Source: Elainella saxicola E1 (lineage in GTDB: Bacteria; Cyanobacteriota; Cyanobacteriia; Elainellales; Elainellaceae). Taken from it: DNA of 40,608 nt. The notes under the pieces were generated by a model, which worked only from the letters and a program-made list of their open reading frames with translations, made no database searches and was not told where the DNA came from. Below, one piece after another: positions 24,838 to 34,935 of this stretch (positions within the stretch are counted from its first letter, which is position 1; each line of letters starts with the position of its first letter). The stretch is from assembly GCA_002796835.1 (NCBI GenBank), contig LUGL01000021.1, positions 48,023-88,630 on the forward strand, in the 5' to 3' direction. Made by a program: the position numbers and the translations under genes.

Positions 24838-27800
24838 TTATGGATAAATCTGGCGAAGAATGCCAGCCTGTTGCTTTTGACCAATAATCAGCCGGTGTAA
24901 CAGTTGAAATTGCCACTCATAAAGGGGATTTTCTGCATCTGCGGCGATCGTTAGCAGCTTATCCGCTTGAGCGATCGTAGAAGCGGCGATTGAATTTTGC
25001 AGCCAGAGCGCGAGTGGATGTTCCCATTGATCGAGAAACACTTGAGTCGTCTCCCGATCTTCTGGATCAACTTGAGCGGGGACTACAACATACAGATCTC
25101 CGGTTGCATCAACCGTTTCGAGGTCGAAAGTTTCACTGTTAAACAGGTCTTCTTGAAACGATCGCCATTCTGCGGCCAGCAAGGGCGGCAACATTCCCAG
25201 TGTATATTTTTTACGAGGCCGCAAGGATACTCCACCAATTTCACAAGGCTCATCATTTTCCAGCAAGAACCGATGCAGTTCTTTAAAGAAAAGCTGAATC
25301 ACTTCTCGCTCAATCACCGAGCAGAGCCGTAGCGCCACATCGGAATAGTCGATCGCCTTTTCAGCCTGGAGCGCAAACAGCTTTTTGTAGGCTGCAATCA
25401 GGTCTTTTTGACTGCGTAAATCGAGTTGTTTCCAACTATTCCCCAATTCTGCCAATAATCGCGTTTTCGGATCGGTTGAGAGGACAACTGGAGCGATCGG
25501 TTCAGGCAAAGTTGGTTGAGATGATATAGGCTCAGATAAGATGGGCTCCGCTAAAACCAATCCAGGTGAAACTTCAGGTAAAATTGGCGCAGGTAAATCA
25601 TCAACCAGGTTCAACTCTGGCAAAATTTCGGGCAGAATTTCCGTCAAGTTAGAATCTAGGTTTTCTGCAAGCTCAGATTGAATGGGAAATTCCGATAAAC
25701 CTGCCACTTCCAGGGAACTTTGGGAATGAGCCTGTGAATTGAATTGTGAACAATTCGACAAATCGATCGATCGATTCACTTGTACCTGTACTTGCTCTTG
25801 TAACAGTGCAAGCTGTTGCTGCAATTGGTGGATCTGGGCATCTTTCGCTGCCAATAAAGCCTCTTTTTCTTGAAGCAACTGGTTCTTTTCGGCAATTTCT
25901 AGCGCCATTAGGGCCGATCGCACCAAATTGAAGTAATGGGGTTGGGTCACATCAATTTCTTGAGTTGCCGCACCCATCTGGCCTAAAAATCCTCGGCGTT
26001 GCTCAGGTTGAACGATCAATAACTGACCTTCCAGGTTACTAATTCTCAACTCTCGTCCCGTTGCATGGTGATAAATCTGGCCGGTATACTTGCGAGAGCT
26101 GTAATAAAATTCGATATTGACGGCAGAATGATTGATAGCAGGATAGCTATCTAAGCACGTTTCTAGGGTTTCGCTTGAGTTAAAGTCAGAACCAGAACTT
26201 TCAGAGACAAATCCGTTTTGGTGAACATTGTCGAGCGGTTCTGGAATCGACATCTGAGGGGTTTTATTTTCTATCTCTGCTCGCATCAGCGGAATGTTAA
26301 GAACTGGTTTTTCTGGATTCGATAATTCTGCTGGTGGTGCAGTTAATAATGGAGAGTCTGAGCCAGTCACCAGAGGTTGAATGCCGACCAATTCCAATTC
26401 AACAGACTGCACGCCATTCCATTCATTCAGGCGCACTCGATAAGCCAGATTGGCTCGATCGGGTAACGGATAATATTCGCCCCAACGCCATGCTAATGCT
26501 TGCAAATGAGTGCCGTCAGCTGTGGCTAACAGGACTTTGAGATGGGATCGATCGCGTCCGATCGTGCGTTGCTCTACAACCTGAACATTGGCAGTCCAGA
26601 AGACTGGATCGGAGTTTTCAATTCCGCAAGGATGCAACACATCCAACTGTTCGTATAACTCAAACGTAATGTCTGCAAAATCGGCTTCTGTATCGATCGT
26701 CACTAATGGCTTCAAATATTCCGGACGTAAGGTTTCAGCCGCAAATTCTTCCAGGCGCGATCGAAAGGCATCCAAGTTCTCTGCTAATAAGGTGAAACCC
26801 CCTGCGGCCTTGTGTCCTCCAAACTTTTCGAGTAAATCACTGCAAAATTGCAAAGCATCAAATACATTGAATTCTGGAATACCTCTTGCTGATCCTCGCA
26901 GTTTGATCGCAGATGGTTGAGATGAATTCTCTATCAAATCCTCTATGTTTTCATCAACTTCATTTACTGCATCTGCTTCAACTTCCTCAGCGGCAATCTT
27001 TTCACTGGGATCCTCATAGGTACCAATGAACACAGGCACGCCATAGCGCTCGACCAAACGGGAGGCAACGATGCCAATCACGCCATGATGCCAATCAGGT
27101 TGGACTATGACTAAAACACGAGAACGTTGGGGATTAAAGCCCGTTTCTCGACACCAGGCGATCGCTTCCTGTTCAATCAATTCACACAGGCGTTGACGCA
27201 ATTGATTAACTTGCTCACATTTCATCGCCAGCTCTAGAGCGCGCCCGTCATCATCCGTCGTCAGCAGTTCGATCACAATTTGCGGATCAGAAATTCGTCC
27301 GATCGCATTAATTCGAGGTCCGAGTCGAAAGCCGATCGCTTCTGGCTTCAAGGCTTTTTCATTGCTCAGACCTGCTACCTGAATCAAAGCTTGAATGCCG
27401 GGAAGTTTGGATTTGGGCAATAATTTTAAGCCGCGTTTTACCCAACGACGATTCACGCCCGTCAAAGGAGCCAAATCAGCGATCGTGCCTAACGTAAACA
27501 ATTCGATCAGCGGCGTCGTTAAATCCTGCATTTTTTGCAGACTTTGGGCCAAACAAACTGCCAGGATATAGGCGACTCCTACGCCCGCCACCCCTCGATA
27601 GGGTGAATCTTCGCGAATCAGTTTTGGGTTGAGAATCGCATTGGCATTGGGTAACGTAGGCGGAATGTCATGGTGATCGGTAACAATCACAGCAATGCCC
27701 AATTCTCTGGCTAGCGCGATCGGTTCATGGGCAGCAATGCCATTATCCACCGTCAGAATCAGCCCAACTCCTTCTTGATGAAACTCTTCGATAATGCGGC

Positions 27801-28203
27801 GATTAATCCCATATCCTTCCTGCATACGGCTAGGAATGGCATAGTCTACGATCGCACCCAGCCCCCGCAAGGCCCGCAGCAACAGCGCTGTACTCGTCAT
27901 ACCATCCGCATCATAATCACCGCAAATGGCAATGTATTGACGATCGGCAATGGCCCGCAACAGCAGTTCTAGCGCGATCGGCAAATCTTCGAATTCCTCC
28001 AGCGGCGAAGGCAATTGTTGCAGTTCGGGATTGAGAAAAATTTGAGCGGCTTCCGGAGTTTCTACGCCTCGATTGATCAAAACCTGGGCCAGCAAAGGAT
28101 GCAGGTGAAGTGCTTGTGATAGAGTCTGCGCCTGCTCGGTCTGAAGCGGGGCAATCTGCCAGCGTTGCTGAGGTAATCGAGAAGATGAACCAGAATGAAA
28201 CAC
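24838..28203 (-). CDS. recJ: Single-stranded-DNA-specific exonuclease RecJ, extended form
   Basis: 1121 aa. The 5'-3' ssDNA exonuclease core occupies about residues 15-600. DHH metal motifs: DYDADG (96-101), VDNG (152-155), DHHD (176-179). DHHA1 contains the GGHKAAGG motif, preceded by an acidic insertion (EEVEADAVNEVDENIEDLIE). The OB-fold region follows. About 500 extra C-terminal residues hold a coiled coil (LLQEKEALLAAKDAQIHQL...), a Pro/Glu/Leu low-complexity stretch (PEILPE, LAEPILSEPI) and a distinct folded C-terminal domain of about 170 aa. E. coli RecJ is 577 aa. The start is GTG at 28203 with no clear Shine-Dalgarno, so it is uncertain by a few codons. Role in recombination and mismatch repair. 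Confidence 0.93.
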   Translation of the reverse strand: MFHSGSSSRLPQQRWQIAPLQTEQAQTLSQALHLHPLLAQVLINRGVETPEAAQIFLNPELQQLPSPLEEFEDLPIALELLLRAIADRQYIAICGDYDADGMTSTALLLRALRGLGAIVDYAIPSRMQEGYGINRRIIEEFHQEGVGLILTVDNGIAAHEPIALARELGIAVIVTDHHDIPPTLPNANAILNPKLIREDSPYRGVAGVGVAYILAVCLAQSLQKMQDLTTPLIELFTLGTIADLAPLTGVNRRWVKRGLKLLPKSKLPGIQALIQVAGLSNEKALKPEAIGFRLGPRINAIGRISDPQIVIELLTTDDDGRALELAMKCEQVNQLRQRLCELIEQEAIAWCRETGFNPQRSRVLVIVQPDWHHGVIGIVASRLVERYGVPVFIGTYEDPSEKIAAEEVEADAVNEVDENIEDLIENSSQPSAIKLRGSARGIPEFNVFDALQFCSDLLEKFGGHKAAGGFTLLAENLDAFRSRLEEFAAETLRPEYLKPLVTIDTEADFADITFELYEQLDVLHPCGIENSDPVFWTANVQVVEQRTIGRDRSHLKVLLATADGTHLQALAWRWGEYYPLPDRANLAYRVRLNEWNGVQSVELELVGIQPLVTGSDSPLLTAPPAELSNPEKPVLNIPLMRAEIENKTPQMSIPEPLDNVHQNGFVSESSGSDFNSSETLETCLDSYPAINHSAVNIEFYYSSRKYTGQIYHHATGRELRISNLEGQLLIVQPEQRRGFLGQMGAATQEIDVTQPHYFNLVRSALMALEIAEKNQLLQEKEALLAAKDAQIHQLQQQLALLQEQVQVQVNRSIDLSNCSQFNSQAHSQSSLEVAGLSEFPIQSELAENLDSNLTEILPEILPELNLVDDLPAPILPEVSPGLVLAEPILSEPISSQPTLPEPIAPVVLSTDPKTRLLAELGNSWKQLDLRSQKDLIAAYKKLFALQAEKAIDYSDVALRLCSVIEREVIQLFFKELHRFLLENDEPCEIGGVSLRPRKKYTLGMLPPLLAAEWRSFQEDLFNSETFDLETVDATGDLYVVVPAQVDPEDRETTQVFLDQWEHPLALWLQNSIAASTIAQADKLLTIAADAENPLYEWQFQLLHRLIIGQKQQAGILRQIYP

Positions 28204-28357
28204 TGTGAGGAACTGCTAATGGGTAGACAAAGGAAGGTAAAGATAATTGGTTTATTAATGTATTAAGATGTGCAGATTCGGTTCGCAAGCCGATCGGACC
28301 TGCATCAATCGCCCGATCAATCACCATCAATGGCGACCGATCAAAAAAGACCTCAGT

Positions 28358-28801
28358 TTAGAAAATTCGCACCTTGCCATCATCTTCCACATAAACCGAT
28401 CGATCCCCCGGTGGCCGCTCACCCGGCAGAATTTCAACCCGCAAAACGTTCTTGTCAGGTCGAGATAAAATTGTCCGCAATGGTAGGGTCGTTTCATCCC
28501 AAAAGACCAGGGACGCATTGGGTCGGGTGCCAAAGTTGGGATCAACTTCAACTTCTTGATTGGGCAATAGGGCGATCGGATCAGTTCCGTAAACCTGCTC
28601 AATTTGAACCAAACTATCGGTACGATTCACTACAAATATTCGAATCAATTGGCCTGGGGTGAACTGAATCTGGCGCGAGCTGCAATTCACCGTACAAAAT
28701 TGAGCCGAGGCCGGTAAGGTTGATCCTAAAAGTCCTGCAACACTTAGGCCCAGGACAGTTTGCAGCGATCTTGCAAAGGGTTTAGGCAGAAATTTTCCCA
28801 T
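28358..28801 (-). CDS. Exported hypothetical protein
   Basis: 147 aa from ATG 28801, preceded by GGGGAAG; an in-frame GTG at 28843 is less likely. Sec signal peptide at 1-33 (basic KPFAR, hydrophobic LGLSVAGLLG, cleavage after ASA). The mature protein is beta-rich with two close Cys (C36, C40) near its N-terminus, and ends in an acidic/aromatic stretch (SVYVEDDGKVRIF). I do not recognise a family. It is upstream of and codirectional with recJ, 154 bp away, so cotranscription is possible. Confidence 0.7.
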   Translation of the reverse strand: MGKFLPKPFARSLQTVLGLSVAGLLGSTLPASAQFCTVNCSSRQIQFTPGQLIRIFVVNRTDSLVQIEQVYGTDPIALLPNQEVEVDPNFGTRPNASLVFWDETTLPLRTILSRPDKNVLRVEILPGERPPGDRSVYVEDDGKVRIF

Positions 28802-29023
28802 TCTTCCCCACTCTCTCAGCAATACAACGAGATACGGATTCACAAAGTTTCCATCTGTCTTAGTAGCTTATCTTTCTTTTGTAAATCAGAATTCCCTATC
28901 TCTAGGTTTATGTCATTTAATGCAACGATTCTGTAGACTAAGGCAATGGTTTTGCACCTATCGCTTGGCCATTGACGGGTTAATGCCCAGGGCAAGCAGT
29001 CGTCGCAATGGAGAAGTTATTCC

Positions 29024-29566
29024 ATGCTTAAGCAAGTTTTCGTTAAAGGTTTTCTGAGTGCAGGTCTCATGATCGGTTTAGGGTTCCTGACTGCGCCAGT
29101 CAAAGCCCAATCAGCCCCATCCCAAACTCCTGCCCCATCCCAGACTTCACCGACTCCATCGCAGACTTCACCAGCGCCAGCCTCGACTCCAGCAGAAGTT
29201 AGCCAAACGGAAGTCCAACAATTTGCAAATACGATCGAGCAGTTCCAAACCATTCAGAGTGGGGCTCAGCAGCAAGCCAGCCAAATCTTACAGGACGAAC
29301 AAATGAGCTGGGATCGGTTTAACCAGATTCTCCAGGCTCAACAAAATCCTCAAAGTCAGCCGACGCCCGAAGTCAGTTCTGAAGAAAAGCAAAGTTTCGA
29401 TCGGGCCGTGACCAAGTTGAGCGAAGTTCAGCAAAACATGCGCAGCCAGATGAATCAAGCGATTGTGTCGCAGGGCCTAGAACCGGCGCGATTTGCTGAG
29501 ATTTTGGCCGCAGTTCAGCAAGACACCAACTTGCGCCAACAAGTCGAGCAAGAACTGCAAAATTAA
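29024..29566 (+). CDS. DUF4168 exported protein
   Basis: 180 aa. Signal peptide 1-28 (hydrophobic 9-23, cleavage after VKA). A Pro/Ser/Thr/Gln-rich linker (about 29-58) contains repeated SQTSP units. A helical DUF4168 domain follows (about 60-178), rich in Q and E with SWDRFNQIL and LEPARFAEIL. DUF4168 is common in cyanobacteria and of unknown function. The Shine-Dalgarno GGAGAAG is well placed before the ATG. Codirectional with purM 78 bp downstream. Confidence 0.8.
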   Translation: MLKQVFVKGFLSAGLMIGLGFLTAPVKAQSAPSQTPAPSQTSPTPSQTSPAPASTPAEVSQTEVQQFANTIEQFQTIQSGAQQQASQILQDEQMSWDRFNQILQAQQNPQSQPTPEVSSEEKQSFDRAVTKLSEVQQNMRSQMNQAIVSQGLEPARFAEILAAVQQDTNLRQQVEQELQN

Positions 29567-29644
29567 GTCTCTATCCCATCCGATCCGCTTGCCGATTAAA
29601 ATACGTCCTGTTCGGCTCAGTATTTGGCTAAGAAGGAAAGCGTC

Positions 29645-30673
29645 ATGGACTATCGGCAAGCGGGGGTAGATGTAGAAGCAGGACGGGCCTTTGTGCAGCA
29701 AATTCGTAATGCTGTCGAGAGTACCTATCGTCCCGAAGTTTTAGGTAAGTTAGGCGGCTTCAGCGGCTTTTTTGAGCTACCCAAGGGCTATCAAGAACCC
29801 GTGCTGGTGTCTGGAACGGATGGAGTCGGCACGAAGCTGAAACTGGCCCATCAGTGCGATCGCCACGATACCGTCGGAATTGATCTGGTGGCCATGTGCG
29901 TCAATGATGTATTGACCTGCGGAGCCGAGCCGCTTTTCTTTCTAGATTATTTGGCCACTGGCAAACTCAATCCAGCCCAGCTTGCCCAGGTTGTATCGGG
30001 GATCAGCAATGGTTGCCGCTTAGCAGGCTGTGCGTTGGTAGGTGGCGAAACCGCAGAAATGCCGGGATTTTATCAGGCCGGAGAATATGATCTGGCCGGC
30101 TTCTGCGTTGGCATCGTCGAAAAAAGCCGCATTCTGGATGGGTCACAGGTTCAACTAGGCGATGTAGCGATCGGTCTAGCCAGTTCTGGCATTCATAGCA
30201 ACGGCTACAGCCTCGTCCGCAAAATTGTCGAAACCACCGGGCATCAGTTGAGCGATCGTCCGACTGAGCTGGGCGGCGTCACCTTAGCAGAAGCATTGCT
30301 GGCCCCCACCCAAATCTATGTCAAGCCGATTCTGGCCGCTCAAAAATCAGGACTAGAAATCCACGGCATGGCCCATATTACCGGCGGCGGCTTACCAGAA
30401 AATCTGCCTCGCTGTTTAGGAGTCAATCAATCCATTCGTGTAGATGCAACAGCCTGGAGCATTCCGCCCATTTTCGACTGGTTAGCCAATCGTGGTTCGG
30501 TTGCGCCGATCGACATGTTCAACACCTTCAATATGGGCATTGGTTATGTGGTGATCGTACCGCCGAGTCAGGTTGAGCAGACCCTCCAGTGGTTTAAGCA
30601 GCAAGCATTACCTGCCTGGGCGATCGGAGAAGTGATCGCAGGTGAGGGAGAGCTGATTCTGGAAGGAGTTTAA
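29645..30673 (+). CDS. purM: Phosphoribosylformylglycinamidine cyclo-ligase (AIR synthetase)
   Basis: 342 aa, fifth step of de novo purine synthesis: FGAM + ATP to AIR + ADP + Pi. Typical N-terminus [10 protein letters not shown]-loop-like [10 protein letters not shown] (56-65); [66 protein letters not shown]. Length and motifs are canonical. ATG 29645 is chosen over TTG 29624 because AAGGA lies 7 nt upstream and homologues begin here. Ends at a bidirectional terminator shared with ftsH. Confidence 0.97.
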   Translation: MDYRQAGVDVEAGRAFVQQIRNAVESTYRPEVLGKLGGFSGFFELPKGYQEPVLVSGTDGVGTKLKLAHQCDRHDTVGIDLVAMCVNDVLTCGAEPLFFLDYLATGKLNPAQLAQVVSGISNGCRLAGCALVGGETAEMPGFYQAGEYDLAGFCVGIVEKSRILDGSQVQLGDVAIGLASSGIHSNGYSLVRKIVETTGHQLSDRPTELGGVTLAEALLAPTQIYVKPILAAQKSGLEIHGMAHITGGGLPENLPRCLGVNQSIRVDATAWSIPPIFDWLANRGSVAPIDMFNTFNMGIGYVVIVPPSQVEQTLQWFKQQALPAWAIGEVIAGEGELILEGV

Positions 30674-30702
30674 GGCTGGATCCCAAACTTGATCGCCCAA
30701 AC

Positions 30703-30748
30703 AAAAACACAGAGGAAGCCAAAAGTTGACTTAGCCCTCTGTGTTTTT
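30703..30748. terminator. Bidirectional terminator between purM and ftsH
   Basis: AAAAACACAGAGG (30703-30715) pairs perfectly with CCTCTGTGTTTTT (30736-30748): a 13-bp stem and 20-nt loop. A T-run ends it on the plus strand, and the mirror A-run gives a T-run on the minus strand. It sits between convergent stop codons. Confidence 0.85.
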
Positions 30749-30775
30749 TGCAAAGCAAATTAGTTGCTCAGGTGA

Positions 30776-32662
30776 TTAGAGCTTGGGCACATATTGTTCT
30801 TTTTCGGGAACAGGCGTATATTCCGCCACGATCTGCCGAAACTCTTCGCCATCAATCGTTTCTTTCTCAATCAGCAGGTCTACCAATCGATCGATTACCG
30901 CCCGATTTTCGCGTACAATCCTGCAGGCTTGCTCATAGCAATGTTCTGCGATCGATCGCACTTGGGCATCAATCCGGGCCGCAATTTCGTCTGAATAGTC
31001 CGATCGGGTCATCCAATCACGACCCAGGAAGACTTCACCCTGCTGACTTTCCAGCGACACCGGACCCAGATCCGACATGCCGAATCGAGTTACCATCTGG
31101 CGAGCCATGCCGGTTACCTGTTGGAGGTCACCACCTGCGCCGGTCGTCACTTCAGCATCCCCAAAGATCACCTGCTCGGCAGCCCGTCCGCCTAAAGCTC
31201 CCGTAATGCGAGCCATCAACTGAGCACGTGAGATCAAACCTTGATCTTCATTAGGCGTAAACCAGGTCAAACCCTGCGCTTGCCCACGCGGAATCAGCGT
31301 CACTTTCTGGACGGGATCATGGGCTTGAACCAGCGTTCCAACGATCGCATGACCGACCTCGTGATAGGCAATCAACCGCTTGCTCTTGCTGTCTACGAGC
31401 GGCGTACCTTCCATCCCGGCCACCACCCGATCGACCGCATCGTCGATTTCCAGCATGGTGATCGCTTCTTTGCGACGACGGGCCGTCAGAATTGCCGCTT
31501 CATTCAGCAGGTTCGCCAAATCCGCACCCGTAAATCCAGGAGTACGACGGGCGATCGCTTCCAACGAAACCTCTTGTCCCAGCTTTTTGTTGCGGGCATG
31601 CACTTCCAGCACAGCCAAACGACCTTTAATGTCGGGTGCATCCACCATTACCTGACGGTCGAATCGACCGGGCCGCAGCAAGGCCGAATCCAACACATCA
31701 GGACGGTTGGTGGCCGCGATGATGATGATGCCAGTATTGCCTTCGAAGCCGTCCATTTCGGTCAGCAACTGGTTCAGGGTTTGTTCCCGCTCATCGTTGC
31801 CGCCGCCAATGCCTGCTCCGCGCTGCCGTCCCACAGCATCAATTTCATCGATAAAGATGATACAAGGCGCGTTCTCTTTCGCCTTCTTGAACAGGTCACG
31901 CACCCGCGAAGCACCCACCCCCACAAACATTTCCACGAACTCAGAGCCGGAAATGCTGAAGAATGGAACGCCTGCTTCACCTGCGATCGCCTTAGCCAAC
32001 AAGGTCTTACCCGTGCCCGGAGGTCCAACCAGCAGCACGCCTTTGGGAATCTTGGCTCCCACAGCCGTAAAGCGTTCTGGCTTTTTCAGGAAGGTGACGA
32101 CTTCTTGCAGCTCTTCTTTGGCTTCTTCAACGCCTGCCACATCGTCGAACATGACGCCAGTTTTCGCTTCCATCATGAACCGGGCTTTTGATTTGCCAAA
32201 GTTCATCGCTTGGCCGGGACCACCTGGAACGTTGCTAGAACGACGGAACAAAAAGAACAGTCCACCAATCAACAGGATTGGGAAAATCAGGTTGCCCAGC
32301 AGGCCCCAAATTGCCCCGTCATTTCTAGGCGGATGGACATCAAAGCTGATATGGTCTTCCCGCAGCTTGGAGATCAGCTCTGGAGCATTGCCAGGTAAAT
32401 CGACGCGCAGGCGCTGAATCCGGCCATCTAACTCTGGATCTGCGGCTTCTACGATCGCAGTGCGTCCATTGTCATAGAAATCTACGCTGGCAATTCGATC
32501 TTGGGCCATGTAGTCCAAAAATCGACCATAGGTCATGCGGGTACTGGCCGTGTTGTTCCCCATGGTCATGGGGGAGGTGGAAAACGCTCCTTGCCAGATA
32601 AAGAAGCCCACGACCAAAAGGGGCAATGTCCAAAGGAGCAGAATTCTCCAGGGAAGTTTCAT
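30776..32662 (-). CDS. ftsH: ATP-dependent zinc metalloprotease FtsH (FtsH2-like)
   Basis: 628-aa membrane AAA+ protease. TMs at about 5-23 and 117-139 flank a lumenal/periplasmic domain. Walker A GPPGTGKT (213-220), Walker B IIFIDEID (268-275), second region of homology around [20 protein letters not shown] (317-336), and zinc site HEVGH (434-438). Closest by my reading to Synechocystis FtsH2 (slr0228, 627 aa), with matching [25 protein letters not shown] and a nearly identical C-terminus. That protein works with FtsH3 in thylakoid photosystem II repair (D1 turnover). Single gene with a 614-bp upstream region. Confidence 0.96.
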   Translation of the reverse strand: MKLPWRILLLWTLPLLVVGFFIWQGAFSTSPMTMGNNTASTRMTYGRFLDYMAQDRIASVDFYDNGRTAIVEAADPELDGRIQRLRVDLPGNAPELISKLREDHISFDVHPPRNDGAIWGLLGNLIFPILLIGGLFFLFRRSSNVPGGPGQAMNFGKSKARFMMEAKTGVMFDDVAGVEEAKEELQEVVTFLKKPERFTAVGAKIPKGVLLVGPPGTGKTLLAKAIAGEAGVPFFSISGSEFVEMFVGVGASRVRDLFKKAKENAPCIIFIDEIDAVGRQRGAGIGGGNDEREQTLNQLLTEMDGFEGNTGIIIIAATNRPDVLDSALLRPGRFDRQVMVDAPDIKGRLAVLEVHARNKKLGQEVSLEAIARRTPGFTGADLANLLNEAAILTARRRKEAITMLEIDDAVDRVVAGMEGTPLVDSKSKRLIAYHEVGHAIVGTLVQAHDPVQKVTLIPRGQAQGLTWFTPNEDQGLISRAQLMARITGALGGRAAEQVIFGDAEVTTGAGGDLQQVTGMARQMVTRFGMSDLGPVSLESQQGEVFLGRDWMTRSDYSDEIAARIDAQVRSIAEHCYEQACRIVRENRAVIDRLVDLLIEKETIDGEEFRQIVAEYTPVPEKEQYVPKL

Positions 32663-33276
32663 AGTTTAATTTGCCTCTAATAATCAGGTACATCGAGCAA
32701 GAGGATAAGGAGCGCTGACCCGGCCTGAGGTCAATCTCAAGGGTTCTATCCTCCCGTCGTCACATTGAACGATCGTTAAATCTATTGCGATGGAATGGAG
32801 TTCCACCGCACAGTTTGGGTTTGTTACCCAGCTTGCATTCGTTACCAAGCCGTATATCGATTTCTTAACTGAGAAGCAATCTTAATTAAATTTAACCTAA
32901 TTTACAAAAACCGGGCAAGTTATCCGAGTAGCGGTTTGAGTCAAAGCATTGAAGCGATTCACCTGACGGCAAATGTAAAGCTTTTTATGCTTTTCGTTAC
33001 CTGGCTAAGAGCCATTACTCTCTTGGTGGATTGATCCTGAGAAGCATTTTGTTTCGATCGATACTTAAAGTCTTGCTTAAATTGAGATCATTTGTATTAT
33101 TAAGGCAGGAAAGCTTGTCCCTGAATTGAGCGTCTTGGCGCTTCTCGCCGAGTCAAGGGAGTGATCTGACTACTTTATCTGCTGCTAGTCGTGATTACTG
33201 TATCCCCTTCAGCTTGACATTTCCCAGGTTTTCCAAGAGTCTCTTAGGATATCGTTGATAGAGGTGATTCAGCCCC
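32663..33276. promoter_or_regulatory. 614-bp divergent region between ftsH and the ParM-like gene
   Basis: No gene seen. AT-rich, with promoters for both directions expected. CGTTACC/TGTTACC hexamer-core repeats occur around 32822, 32840 and 32996. A short hairpin CTTGGCG-CTTCT-CGCCGAG lies at 33134-33152 without a T-run. The ParM-like gene has AGAGGTGA at 33260-33267. Centromere-like iterons would be expected here if the pair is a segregation system, but I see only these weak repeats. Confidence 0.4.
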
Positions 33277-34341
33277 ATGGCCGCTAAACCATCCCCTGCA
33301 CCAATTGGCACTGTTCTCAGTATTGATTTAGGCAGAACCTCTACCAAAGCTTGCGTCAATCGTAATCCCGATCAGGTCGTGCTGATTCCGGCCAACGTGG
33401 CCCATCTCACGGTCGAGCAAGTGCGGCGCGGTGGTTTCGAGTCCCAGCCTACGGATCCGTTGCTCGATTTGTGGTTAGAGTTTCAAGGCAGCGGTTTTGC
33501 GATCGGTCAACTGGGTGCAGATTTCGGAGCAGACCTGGGAATTGGTCAATCCAAGGTAGAAGATGCCCTTGTGAAAGTGTTGACTTGCGTCGGCTACTTC
33601 AATCTGAAAGACAAAATTTCCGTGGTGTTGGGCTTACCCTACTATTCGCAAGAGCAGTTCGATCGCGAAAAAGAACAGATTACTAGCCTGCTGAAGTCGC
33701 CTCATGTCATGAGCTATCGGGGTGAATTGACGACAATCGAAATTGAGCGGGTTTGGGTGATGCCAGAAGGCTATGGCAGCTTGATCTGGTGTGAAGCTCA
33801 GGAGAAAAAGGCCGCCAGCCCCAGTTTTCCTCAGCTTTCGGTCGCAGTTGTCGATATTGGCCATCAGACCACCGATTTCTTGATGGTCGATCGCTTCCGG
33901 TTTGCCAGAGGCGCATCTAAGAGCGAACCCTTTGCCATGAGCCAGTTTTATGAGCAGGTTGCCGCTCAAATTGCCGGAGCCGACAGTCAGTCGCTATCTC
34001 TGATTGAAGCCGTGCATCGACCTGAAGGCGAGCGGTTCTTCCGGCCCAGAGGTGCCACCAAACCCACCAATCTAGACGATATTTTGCCCAGCCTGCGGCG
34101 CAGCTTTGCCCAGGAGTTATCGACTCGCTTTGTCAACTGGCTGCCAGAACGGGTGACGGATGTGGTGGTTAGCGGCGGCGGTGGCGAATTCTTCTGGAAT
34201 GAACTGCGGCCTCTGTTTAAAGACGCACAGCTCAAGGGTCATCTCGCCAAACCTTCCCGAAAGGCCAACGCTTTGGGACAATGTATCTATGGCGAAACCC
34301 AGATGGCGGTCATGAATCAAAAAATGGCGGTTGCCAAATAG
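33277..34341 (+). CDS. ParM/StbA-like actin-family ATPase
   Basis: 354-aa actin-fold protein. Phosphate-1 motif SIDLGRTSTK (15-24), phosphate-2 VVDIGHQTTDF (191-201) and adenosine motif VVVSGGGGEFF (296-306) are intact, so ATP binding and filament formation are likely. Plasmid ParM proteins push DNA apart by polymerising on a ParR-centromere complex, but chromosomal relatives in cyanobacteria have no proven role. AGAGGTGA lies about 10 nt before the ATG. The next gene, 134 bp downstream on the same strand, encodes a small protein with a possible DNA-binding N-terminus and coiled coil, as a ParR-like adaptor would have. Confidence 0.8.
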   Translation: MAAKPSPAPIGTVLSIDLGRTSTKACVNRNPDQVVLIPANVAHLTVEQVRRGGFESQPTDPLLDLWLEFQGSGFAIGQLGADFGADLGIGQSKVEDALVKVLTCVGYFNLKDKISVVLGLPYYSQEQFDREKEQITSLLKSPHVMSYRGELTTIEIERVWVMPEGYGSLIWCEAQEKKAASPSFPQLSVAVVDIGHQTTDFLMVDRFRFARGASKSEPFAMSQFYEQVAAQIAGADSQSLSLIEAVHRPEGERFFRPRGATKPTNLDDILPSLRRSFAQELSTRFVNWLPERVTDVVVSGGGGEFFWNELRPLFKDAQLKGHLAKPSRKANALGQCIYGETQMAVMNQKMAVAK

Positions 34342-34475
34342 CAGCCCGCATGGCGGCATCAGATTGGCAACATCAGAGCAGGGTGGTTCGTTGGAACGAT
34401 CGCAATTCATTATCCATCCTCATCATCAGGAGAAGGTACGGCTGAGATGGCGCAATGGCGTTGTAGGTTGTGACC

Positions 34476-34931
34476 ATGACTTCTGGCAAACCCAAGTCCA
34501 GTTATCTGGTCAAATTTTCCCAGTCCGAGGCAGATCAGGAATTGTTGCAATGGGTCGATCGGGCTTTGTCTCACTCGGCTTATAAAGGATTTAGTGACTT
34601 GTGCAAGCAGGCGTTGCGGCTATTGTCATCCACAGGGGACGGAGCTTCCACCTTGCCCTTGCTGGCATTGCTGGAACAACAAATCATGACCTTGCAGCTT
34701 CAAGTCATGCAGTTAGAGCAGCGATCGACCCTGGCTCAGTCCAACATACCCTCATCTAACGCCACTCAATCCAATCCAGACCTGCTGCTTCAGATCCAGC
34801 AATTGACCGATCGGCTCAACCAGCTCGAACAAAAGCTTGCGGCAGATGAGATGCCGGTTGAAGCAGAAGCACCAGAACCGGAACCCGATCCGCTATTGGA
34901 ACGGCTGGCTCCTTTTCTAGAAGACTTTTAG
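34476..34931 (+). CDS. Small coiled-coil protein, possible ParR-like partner
   Basis: 151 aa from ATG 34476, with a GTG two codons upstream and TAGG as a weak Shine-Dalgarno. The N-terminal ~55 residues (SYLVKFSQSEADQELLQWVD, YKGFSDLCKQALRLL) resemble a ribbon-helix-helix-like fold with strand then helices. Residues about 65-130 are helical and Gln/Leu-rich (coiled coil). The C-terminus is acidic and Pro/Glu-rich and ends in hydrophobic LLERLAPFLEDF, which could be an actin-contacting tail as in ParR. Function is inferred only from architecture and position. Convergent with the transglutaminase gene, 4 bp apart. Confidence 0.65.
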   Translation: MTSGKPKSSYLVKFSQSEADQELLQWVDRALSHSAYKGFSDLCKQALRLLSSTGDGASTLPLLALLEQQIMTLQLQVMQLEQRSTLAQSNIPSSNATQSNPDLLLQIQQLTDRLNQLEQKLAADEMPVEAEAPEPEPDPLLERLAPFLEDF

Positions 34932-34935
34932 GCCG

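Noticed and set aside
28268-28662. Plus-strand frames opposite the exported hypothetical gene
   Set aside because: Overlap a better-supported gene with a clear signal peptide; no start signals.
31241-32417. Long plus-strand frames opposite ftsH
   Set aside because: Antisense shadows of a highly conserved gene with strong codon bias.
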